This document shows positions 34,838 to 46,800 of a stretch of DNA of 64,000 nucleotides, piece after piece; position 1 is the first letter of the stretch; each line of letters begins with the position of its first letter. Origin of the DNA: Scilla litardierei (lineage: Eukaryota; Streptophyta; Magnoliopsida; Asparagales; Asparagaceae). The stretch is from NCBI GenBank assembly GCA_030789695.1, contig CM061142.1, forward strand, positions 354,553,486-354,617,485. Direction: 5' to 3'. The notes beneath the pieces were generated by a model, which saw only the letters and a list, made by a program, of their open reading frames with translations, was not told where the DNA came from and searched no databases. Made by a program: the position numbers and the translations under genes.

Positions 34838-37800
34838 TCATTTACTTTGGTAACCAGCAGGAGGGTACCCTGGTGGGGGGTAACCACCAGCTGGGGGGTA
34901 GCCACCGTGTGGGGGGTAAGCAGGAGGGTACCCTGGTGGGGGGTAACCACCAGCTGGGGGGTAGCCACCGTGTGGGGGATAGCCCTGCGCCGGGCCAGGA
35001 GGAGGAGGATACCCGTAAGCAGGCTGGGGTGGATACCCAACTTGAGGAGGAACAGCCTGATCAAATCGAGACATCTGCTGGACTGGGGGCACAGCCATCA
35101 CTGCTGGCGGTCCAAACTTCCCGTCTCTCTTGTCCATTTCAATCTTATGTTGTGTCTGTTTTTGGCAAAATCAACAATAACTTTTGGATAAACAATTTTG
35201 ATTGGATTAACAGTGTTTCTGAGCTTTAGAATGAGGTACTGTTTCGGCTTACCTGCATGCATGCACAGACCCTGTGAATGTAGTAAATGCACTTCGGTTA
35301 GCTAATGTCTCTCATAAGAGATAAGAATGACCGTTTGTATTTCTGAAAAAGGACTTACGTGCAATAGACGAGGTCAGAGAAGCAGTTGAGTATTTGTGAA
35401 GCTTCAGAGAGTTCATCACTTCCAACAATCATCGCAACAATGGAGAAGATACATGCAAGTTGGCTCAAGCAAAACATGAAGCCCTGTATGTAAAAAGACA
35501 CAAAGGAATGATGACCTCGTACATCATCACAGCTGAGCCATAAGCATATCAGAGGGAGGAATAGAGAGTACAATAATGCAGTTGTCACACTGGGTGGTCT
35601 GTATGTTGAACTCGTCTTGCAGCATGAAGCGGGTGGATGCAACCGAATTAGAAAAGCATAGGAAAACCTGGAAAAAATAAAGTTGACGTTAAATGATGGC
35701 GGAAAAAAACTATTACTAATAAAATATGGTGCTCACTACAGCCTAGGCTTTTTGATGATTAGAATTGAGAAAACAAATTTATCCTCAAAGCAATTGTGAA
35801 GAGTTTCAAACCATGAACCGCACAATACATCATTAAACTTGATAAGAATAGACGCAACATAAATACATAATCATCCAACTGCGTACAATGTTTTCAAATG
35901 ACAGTAATAGTAAAGGGTGATAAAGAGAGGATTTATGAATTAACAAATACGCAATTTCTTTTGGCCATACAAATCTAGATATAGACATTGTAACTCAATA
36001 ACCATGTTTCTGTTAGATCCGTGCACGGCTAAAAAGGGGAGGAAATTACTTTGCGCACAACAAGTCATGGAGAAATTACTTTGCGCACAACAAGTCATGG
36101 AGAAATTACTTTGCGCACCACAAGGAGTGTTTTTCTATTTAAACTAGGGCTAGCCGTCATTTGTATTCATGCTTGATATTTTGAGAGATTCTCTATTGAG
36201 CGTCCTAGGAGTAGTTCTAGATTAAACGAGTGCGGACGTCCTCTAGGCGTCTTGGGAGGAGAATACACCTTTTTGTATTCAATTATCTTGTTTTCTCTTT
36301 GTTATTTAGCTATAAAAATTGGATCTTTGGTTGGTTCCTAACAATTTGGTATCAGAGCGCGTGACGATCCATGGCGGGAATTGAAGGGGTAAAGAAATCG
36401 GTTGACGATTTGGTGGAATACATCGAGCGCATGAAGGCAAGACAAGCAAAGAACGACGAGCAATTTGCAAAAATCATGGAGCTATTGACGGCGCGCATCC
36501 ACGACGGCAAAAACCCTAATTTTGGGCAAAAGACGTCACCTTTGGAGGAGAAAAGCCCAGATCTAGAAATTTCAGATCTGAAATTTTCAGATCTAGATCT
36601 GAAAATTTCAGATCCAGATCTGAAGGCGACGGAGGAAGACGAGAAAATTTTTAGATCTGAAAATTTCAGATTTGAATCTGATGGCGATGAAAATCCAGGT
36701 TTAAAGACGGCGGCGGAAGACGAGGACGAGCCTCCAAGGCGAGCAAACCCTAGCCGTCGTCTCAAAAAGACGGCCACGCCCCCTACAGAAATTCTGCAGG
36801 AGCCGCAGCAATTCTGCAGGTCTGCGTTCTGCAGAATTTCTGCAGGAATCTGCAGAATTTCTGCAGATTCCTGCAGCATTCTGCATTCTGCATTCCTGCA
36901 GAATTCTGCATTCTGCAGAAATTCTGCATTCTGCAGAATTTCTGCAGGAATTCTGCAGGATTTCTGCAGCATTTCTGCAGAAATCCTGCAGCATTTCTGC
37001 AGAGGCCCTGCAGAATTCTGCAGAGGCCCTGCAGAATTTCAGTCTATAGATGGCCTTCAGATCTGACTGGTGGTGACCGTGGCTTTCGTCTGGACGTTGC
37101 TGAAGGTGGTGGAGACCTATCTCATCCTTTCGATCCGGGAGGAGACTTGCAGTACGTGGAATGGATGGCACACACACTCCATGCACCACCTTGAGGACAA
37201 GATGGATTTTCAGGGGCGGAGTAATGTTAGATCCGTGCGCGGCTAAAGAGGGGAGGAAATTACTTTGCGCACAACAAGTCATGGAGAAATTACTTTGCGC
37301 ACAACAAGTCATGGAGAAATTACTTTGCGCACCACAAGGAGTGTTTTTCTATTTAAACTAGGGCTAGCCGTCATTTGTATTCATGCTTGATATTTTGAGA
37401 GATTCTCTATTGAGCGTCCTAGGAGTAGTTCTAGATTAAACGAGTGCGGACGTCCTCTAGGCGTCTTGGGAGGAGAATACACCTTTTTGTATTCAATTAT
37501 CTTGTTTTCTCTTTGTTATTTTGCTATAAAAATTGGATCTTTGGTTGGTTCCTAACAGTTTCTTGGATACATGTATTGGTCAGATACTAGCAAAATATGA
37601 TTAAAACCCCTCACATATAAAACAAACGGGTAATGACGTTACAATAAATATTCTTCTATGAAAATAATGTTAAAAATACATATGAACGCATATAGATGTC
37701 TTTTTATACCCGAATATCATGTCACGCAACGATAAGTCCTGCTTAAACTGTATATTCATATGGATTCATTTGGTACATTCGGACATCAGCATTTTTACCA

Positions 37801-40800
37801 ATACCATATATGTATCCACAGTTTAAACATATATCAGATATGGGTAACCAAATTTAAAAATAGGACCAGACAAGCGGAATTTCCGTATGTGCTGGCACCC
37901 ATATCAATCATGTTAAGAGCCATCCAACTAAAACGCCAGGTTCTAAAAGAGAAAGAGAACCCACCGAGTCAACTTTCTTGAGGGGACAATGTTTTGATTC
38001 CTTAGTTATGCAATGAATACTAATCCAAAGCCGTTAGATGCATTCAGGATAATGCATTAACTGATAGCAAACTATGACTTTCAGCAGAAGAGCTGATGGT
38101 GACGAGAACAGTACGGAGCTAATATTGCCTCTGAGTGAAGCATATGTGATATCTTACAACAGTACCATGGATGCTTTAACAGATCAATATACAAGTTTAA
38201 CATACAAAGTGGCCCTACAAATAGTTTCTCCAACACAAAATCAAGGAAGCTAACCTAGATTGGTCTCCAAAGTCTATGCATTGTGATGACCATCAAGAAA
38301 CTAAGCTCATGCAATGGTACATGAAGAGAGAGACAACAAATTGGTGGGGAACTAATATGAGCATTGGCAAGAACACCCAAACAGCGACATGAAATCGTGT
38401 TTACAAGGAAATCCTCTTAGATTGACTCCCTTCCACCATGTTATAACAGCATTTATTGCATGCATCAAGGTAACGAGAGCTTTGTTGTAAATATAATAAG
38501 GATGTAATCTGTGCTAGACGTAAGCCATATCGCTGCTTGAAGTCTTGATTATGCTAATGATTTATGACTACATGCATTTGTAGAAAGTATTGCAACTAAA
38601 ATCAAAAACAAAGAACAATAGGAGTCACCTCTTAATTTTGGTCATGAGTTGCAACTAGAAACAAGGCAGTAGTAATAGATTCACACAGGGGATAGAGATG
38701 TCATGAGTAACCCCTTGTGCACTCGGGGAAAAAGAAAGGGTATCAGGGGAATGAAAGAATCTTACATATTGGTATTTCTATTATCCAAAAGATATTTGGA
38801 CAGTTAGAGGTGGGCGCAAAAGACTGTGTTTCCCAATAAAGTCGTCAAAAACCCTAGCTTGCATGACACCAGAACAAAAAAGTCCTAGCATGGCACGTGC
38901 AAAATTGCCAGTTCCCACTCAGCCTGTTCCATGCATGAGCAAGGCTAATCACATGTTCACATGAAATCAGTCAAGTTCAAGCCTGCGCTCAGCTTGTTAT
39001 GTGGAGAGACAATACTTTTGGAAAAACACTCAATCACGAGTTCAGCTTTTAAGATATCTTTATATGTTAGACCTACTTATATGACAAATGTTTGGAGATC
39101 CTGAAAGCCATTCTCAGAATTAGAATATCTACAGCTTGCACTCGCATAAATATAAAACTGACACTTGAAATGGCAAACCATGTGCACAAACAAACATGCA
39201 AACAGTTGTGTAAAGTAGAAGTTACTCGGGCATTGGTACAAGATAGGTATAGTCTGCCAAGCCATTCTACCATGCAGAGCTGCTAGCATTTCTATGCGGA
39301 ACAATTGGTACTGCATTCTCAATCATATGGCTCAGTTCAATTTTATGCAGATTCAGAAATATCTGTACGCCTCTGCCCTCCAGACATAATTTTCTAGATC
39401 ATCTCCTACCTAACCAGACACTATTTCTTATGTAACTCTAAGAATGATAGCCAAACAACTTCCTCCCAATGAAACCAACTTTCCCACTACCCCAAACATA
39501 AAGAAAGATAACTTCCAGGCTTTGAACAAATTCCAAACAACTTCAAATACTATGTATCACGTTCCCTCTTCATTAATCTCTAATATGCACAACATGAAAT
39601 CATTTCACATAACATAATGTATGCCAATCAGCAGCATTAGATAATAAACACACAATGAGGACATCAGCCTTAAACAAGATGGTGCCACAACTGGCATCAG
39701 CACATTTCGCATTGCGAACCTTATCAAACCACCATTTAACTCAAATAATAATAATACCAAAAACTGTAAATACTAATATTCACATTATCTGTCAAGTAAG
39801 AATTGGCTGGTTTCCTTCAACATACATAGGAAGAACAAGAAAATTAAAACCAAGCACATTAGATAACTTCTATCCTTACTAGACAACTTCGTATTGGTGC
39901 CGACACTATGAAGTCATGGAGAATAGTGTTCATTTGTCATCAGAATAGAATGAAGATTATGTGGAGGCTCAAGACCAATGTTTGGCTATCCATCAAAGGA
40001 ACAATGAAAGCATAAGGATAACAAGCAGAATATACTATCAATCAAAGAAATTACTAGGTATCCCAGTTCAATCAACCAACCGACTTTGACATGAAAACAT
40101 ATGGAACATGTACGAAATAGAATATAGTGTATGAGTTCAAGGTTAAAAAGGTGGCACCTCAGTGGCAAGGCAAAATTCTGGGCACCGACTTTCTCCGCAC
40201 TTGCCACTACACGGCAAATAACCAGCACAGCAGACATACCTGTGCCAAAACACATGATCTGAGAAGCATAATTATGTCATTCAAAAACATCTGACGGATT
40301 AAAACTAAGCTCAAGTTACCTTGACATGTCATTATAAAGAGCTCGTTTGCGAAGCATGTAGGAAACACATGGCCCACTGCAAAATGTTAAAGTGGATTAG
40401 AGAAAAAGCTTACTATAATACATCATTTTACCCAATCTAGTGACTGGTGGAAAAAAGGAAAATACATTACATAATGTAAATTATTTCAAAATTACAGTAC
40501 ATCACTCATATTTTAAAGGACAAAGCAAATCTGCAGTTGGCAGATGTTGGATTATGTTAACATATGCAAAACTATTAACTTCACAAAAGTCAAACCAAGA
40601 TTAATGATGAACATCCTTTTGGGAAAAAACAGATTACCAAGAACTTACTTACAATGGTAATTTTTGAAAGAGTAATGTGTATCAGGTGGCACCTGACCAA
40701 ATTGGGTCAGGTGCGCTGACGTGGCGGCCTATCATTGGCCGTCCATAAAACAAAAATGACATGGCGGCCTATCATTGGCCGTCCATAAAGCAAAAATTGC

Positions 40801-43800
40801 TTTTTTCTTTATGGATGGCCAATGATAGGCCGCCACGTCAGCGCACCTGACCCAATTTGGTCAGGTGACATCGTTTTGACATTATTCTCTTTTTGAAATA
40901 CAGAAGACCGAACCTTAGCAAACATCATATGTATACAAGTTCTGTTATTCAGTACAAGATTCATATAATATGCCCTCCCCCAAAAAAACACACAGATGAT
41001 AAGTGTTCCAAGGATGCCTCCTTAGATAATTATCTAATGAAGCCCTAAAACACACAATATGTGAACCATATGAAAAATACATTTTGTTCATTGTGATCTA
41101 CATATTTCCAAATATGTATATACAAAATATCATTCATTTTTTATCGCATGTAATCATGTGGTAAGCGGTTACAAAACGATGTCTTAAGACTCTTACCATC
41201 AGAACGAATAAGACGATTTGACCAACAGTTAAACAATATCAACATCACATGATTTTTCATACAACCATTTCAAAGCATGAGAAGATTATGATGTATAGAG
41301 CAACTCATCCATACGGTTGCTCCATATTGTGCTTTTAGGCCGCATCTATGCAAGCATCCTAGAAATACTTTCACATAAACACACATATAGATATGTGTGT
41401 GTGTCTATATATATATATATATACAAATTTTAAATTTGAGCATAGTGCGACTGGCCTCAAAAAATGAAAGAAAACTTTGTTAAAAAAAATTTCATGTATA
41501 CGTTCTAAAACCTCAATTTACAAAATTTGAAAAGAATCTGAATCTATTTGACCCTCGATCTAGCTATTGCAATATATAAAAATATTTCACGATTTTAGAA
41601 CAATAAAACTTTTGTAAGGTCTCGATGGAGAGTCAAATCTCTTGGTGTTCATCTCAAATCTGTAGTTTATGGTTTTAGAATGAGTACTACAAATCCAACA
41701 GAATGAATCTTTTTAAAAATAAAAAAATTATGATTTTTTGGTTGGCCGCAACAAAAAATCCATGTGTGTGTGTCTATGTGCGTGTGTGGGTGAGGAATAT
41801 GATTCCTCGGCCAACTCACAGCTCCCCTCCTCTTTTTTGAAATTTTTTTAAAAAAGTCGTACACATTCTAAAACCTTAAAACCTCACAAATGGACGAACC
41901 CTAGGGGGATTTAACCATCGGTCCATACATTGCAAAAAAGTTCTATTGTTCTGAAACCGTTGAATTTGCAACGATTAGATTGATGGCCAAATAGCGTTGA
42001 ATTCATTTGATTTTTGATATGGTGATCATCCATGATGTGTAGAACGTTTCCCAAAAAAAATTTTAAAAAGATGAGCATATGTATACGTGACCAAGAAGGA
42101 AAATTTTCTCCTTGGAATGTTGATACATATTTTGCTATATGTATACATACACACACCTCATACGACATATGAGAGATCTTTTATATACATTGACATAACG
42201 TGTTCTCTACCAGAGGTAAAAATACTACACATGTGATCACTTTTACTATGTGGAGAACTTGTCACATCTGTGCATATGACGGATGCATCGCATGTCATAT
42301 TATACCATATATATATTATATGACATGAGAGATCTCCCTCATATATGATGATGTGACATGTTCTCATTCACATGGTACAAAAGATTATAATGAATGTATT
42401 TCCCTTTGTTGTGAAGAATACGTCATGTAATTATATATAAGAGAAATCTCTCATAGGTCCGTCATATGAAATTTATTATATATATCATGTGTCATATGAT
42501 ACCTATTTTTCTATATTATATTTATATAGAAATTGGTATCATATGACATGAAATATCCCTCATATGTTATGTTGTTAAACGTTTCATTTACAAAGTACAA
42601 GCGGTCACATAATATGTACTTTTAATCATGTGGAGAATGCACCATGTCAAAGTATAGAAAGATATCTTTTATATGATATATGATACTCATTTCTATATAT
42701 ATAATGGCAAACTCGATCAAAGCTAACATGTAGATTCATTCCAATCAAATTTGAAGTAGGCAACCTAAATAGAAATTCATTCCACGGAATATGATCTAAC
42801 TTATTTAAACTCCTTGTAAACAAAAATTCGAATTATCTGGTTTATTATTCATCAATAAGTGGTGACTAAATCAATGTTTAGAATTGTCATATGTCGATTA
42901 AGTTGTTGTCACTTAATGAATGAGTAAATCAGATCCAAATTATTTGCAATGCTAATACGCATTTAAATATGATACATGTCATCCAACTGTATAGATTTTA
43001 TATTCAGTTTACCAACCTTAAATTTGAAAGACAGTGATGGTGTGTTTGGTCTAATCAAGTGTATCATAGTCTAACTATATATGTGTGCGTGCCAAATGAT
43101 ATATGAGCATAAGTCTCATATATCATCTATTAAAGTTTATGTTCCACTAATTTTTTGAAAATCTAGCTCCGTTAATTTTGATATTCATATTTTAAAACTT
43201 AAGACACCAAATATTAAGTGAATATCTAAGGGTGACAAAAGTTTTATTATTATCAATTGTTAGTATTCTAACAAATATATTGGCGACGAAAAAACTTTAA
43301 GCTCCTACAGTCTATGATGTAATTGAGTTCTAGAATATGAAGATCAAAATGAACGGTATTGGTCCTTTATAAAAATTTATGAAGAGCCAATTTTTAAAGG
43401 GTGTTATATGAGACTTGTGCATATATGTTATATGGTACTAATTTCTCTCTCATATATATACACACACATATATATGAGAGAAAAATTGGTATCATTGTCG
43501 TACGACCACAATCGTTATATAACATAAAAAAATTCACTCTACTTTTTTTAAGAATCAGTTCTATTAATTTTGATGTTTATATTCTAAAACATCAACACAT
43601 CAAATATGGAGTAAACCTAAAACTTTTTGGTTATCGATCTAGTTTGATAAAAGTTCTATCGATGTACAACCAAATGAGTAGATCGATAAACAAAAAACTC
43701 TGGGCTCACTCAAACAAGAAGCTTTAGGCTCACTCAATATTTGGTGCATTGAGATTTTAAAATACGAAGTGAAACCGATCCTAAAATAGATAGCGGAGTT

Positions 43801-46800
43801 TAAAGGCACCAAATGCCCAAGATGCTTATATGGCATATGATATGCATTTCTCTCTCCATATGTGTGTGTGATAATAATGAATATGCATCATCAACATAGG
43901 AAATTTCTTACACATGCAACACATATTCATGGATTTTATAATATTGTTTAGTTTTAATTATTTAGGAATGATCTACACATACTAAAATCAAAACATACCA
44001 AAAACAAACCAAAAATCAAGCGAACACAATCCAATTTGATCGACAATCGAAACGTTACAAAAAATTCTATTATCGTTAAATCAATGAATTTGTAAGGAAC
44101 CGATCAATGATCAAACGTGCTAAAGTTCATTTGATTTTTATGTGTTGGGTTTTTAGTTTATGTTCAACACTCTTAAATAATCAGAACTCGAAAAAAATAC
44201 CAAGACCCCTATAAAAATTTGCCGTAGTGGCAGGAAATTTGTTATGTTGAATTGACTGCATATATCTATTTTATTCTTACACATATATATATATTACAAT
44301 TAAGAACTTTTTGAATTGGTTTGCTGACTATGACAAGCTGACTGGGACAAACAGATTGATAGAATGACAGTTTGGATTTAATCTTGAAAAATCAACGATT
44401 GAGATGAGAGTTTGTGAAAATTTTGGGCGGAAAAACTTTTGTATTTTGGGGGGAACTTTTTGGAGAAAACAAATATCCATTCATTAATTAAATCTTCATT
44501 TAAATATTTCAGCAACTCTACCTCCAACTTTGATTGAAATGAGACATTTCCTAGAAGAATTTAAGGCAAAATTTGGGGATCGAGCGATAAGCAATTAAAA
44601 AAGGAACCATTTGCAGATCATGAAACCATATATAGATTAAAGAAATCCCTAATTAAATTATTTGTGAGAGAGGTTCTTACAACTGACACATGCGATCAGA
44701 GAAGGGACGGATGAAATTAGGGGAAACACCAAAGTTTTTTGTGATACATCGGGATAGGAAAACAACAAAGTTAAGGCTAGGGCTTGCTTTTGGCTGCGAC
44801 TAATATCTATATTACAATTGAGGACTTTTTTGAATTGGTTTGGATTTAACCCGTGCCCGCAGGCACGGTACATTTAACATTTCATTTAAAAGATTTTCCC
44901 CCACGAAATCTTTGTTTCCCAAAAATTATTTGCACAGCCAAAATTTAAAAGAACAAATTAGCGTAAAAATATTTAGCGGCACGGACGCCTTCAGTGCGGA
45001 ACAACAAATTTGTGAAAAAAATTGTGTGGGCGCTTTCGGCATGGAACAACAAATTTGGATAAAATAATTGGACAGGCACCTTCGGAAATCAACGGTTGAG
45101 ATAAGAGTTTGTGAAAATTTTAGGATGGAAAACTTTTGTATTTTGGGGGAACTTTTTGGAGAAAACAAATATCCGAAGGCGCCTACGCAATTTTTTTACG
45201 CAAATTTGTTGTTCCGCGCCGAAGACGCCCGCACAATTTTTTTTACGCAACTATGTTGTTTTGCGTCGAAGGCGCCCGTGCCGCTAAATATTTTTACATT
45301 AATTTATTGTTCTTTTAAATTTTGGCTGTGGAAATAATTTTTAGGGAACAAAGATTTCGCGAGGGAAAATCTTAAATTACATGTGCCCACGGGCACGGTT
45401 TATAACTTTTGTGTGTGTATCATAACATATAAGAGATATCTCTCATATACGCTGACGTAACGTGTTCTCCTTCCCACGGAACATGTGATCACATGTGTTG
45501 CATTTTATCTCTTGTTGAGGAGAAAAAAGCCACGTCTGTGTATATAAGAAATATCTCGCATATATAATATGATACTCATTTTTGTCATATGTGCACGCAC
45601 ACGCGCGTGCACACACAATGTATGTATATGTGCATATGTATATGTTAACTTTCAAACTCCCAACATGTCTTTCATAAAAGCCAAAAAGTAAATGTTGGGT
45701 TACTTAAGAGTTAACATTCAACCTTAAGACATCATTCATAAAAGAAAACAAGAGAAATATACATCGCAATAGTATCAATCATTCATTATAACATAAAGAA
45801 GAACATCATGAACTATGAAATCTAACCCAAGCTTCTACCACGTATGGAGATGAGAAAACAGAAATGGTATTCTATATGAATATAACGTGTACATGAGGAG
45901 TTCGGATAAAATGAATACACAAAGCCTTAGTGTACATGTTAATTGACAATAAGAAGGGCAGGACGAGAAGATATAGTTGGGTTTCCATACTGTATCCTGG
46001 ATTTAATACTAACTTCTGCATCAGCAGCCCACATTGCATATGCAGATATGATTAGGCATTACACCCTTCAATCTAAAATTATAATCATAGGTTCTTACAC
46101 CATCATGCTTATATGGCTAGCAGTGAAAAATCATGGACGTTTAGCGCACAAAGACAAGAGAAATGAAAGGAATTCAACCCCTTGTAGAAAATAGAGTTAA
46201 ACAATCAAGATCAGTATATACCAGAGTTTGCGCTCTAGAAGGGAATGCCAAGTTAGGTTATAGTCAAGGTTTGCCATCTCGATATCATAAACATGTCAGT
46301 CGAAGGTTTATTACACTAGCATGGTTGATCTCCATCTTCCAGATATACATTGTATCAGCTACGTCTTTATTTTGTTTGAAAATGATAAAAATAATTGTAT
46401 TAAAAGTTAAAATAAGTAGAAGAATATCACCACATTTTCAAAAATGATTGATTGAACTTTAATTATATTTTGCCAAAATATCTAGCATAATAATCTGTGC
46501 AATAATAATTCATATACAGTTTTGGGATTAAATTGTAGCCATACAATCTAGAATTTTGCATGAATTCACAGTAACTTCATAGATAGTCGACAAATTAATA
46601 GGTTAGCTATTTAAGAACAAAAGAATGATTTGATATTCATGAGTTAGCTAGGTTGGCATTGCATGTGATAGAAGGAAGTCGTCGTACCACCTTTCTATAA
46701 GAAATTGGGAAGACACTTAAGTTAGAACAAATTTTAGGTTGGGATAATCTACATAGAATGATACTTGAAGATACGGGGTACGGGGTACCTACATCATTCT

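Larger units (their letters stand above)
36011..37557 (+). mobile_element. Complete 1,547-bp mini LTR retrotransposon in intron 4
   Basis: Two 333-bp LTRs (36011-36343, 37225-37557), TGTTAGATCC to CCTAACA, differ at only about three positions. They are flanked by the duplication GTTTC (36006-36010 and 37558-37562). The primer site TGGTATCAGAGC is at 36347-36358 and a purine tract (CAGGGGCGGAG) just before 37225. The interior holds one short gag-like ORF and a CTGCAG-rich array, and no pol. It is a non-autonomous TR-GAG or TRIM-like element, opposite in orientation to the host gene, and must be spliced out with intron 4. Confidence 0.93.

Noticed and set aside
36352..37312. Minus-strand ORFs of 203-206 codons rich in Q, N, C and A over the mini element
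   Set aside because: They translate the CTGCAG palindrome array, which is open on both strands; the plus-strand frame has the correct position after the primer site.
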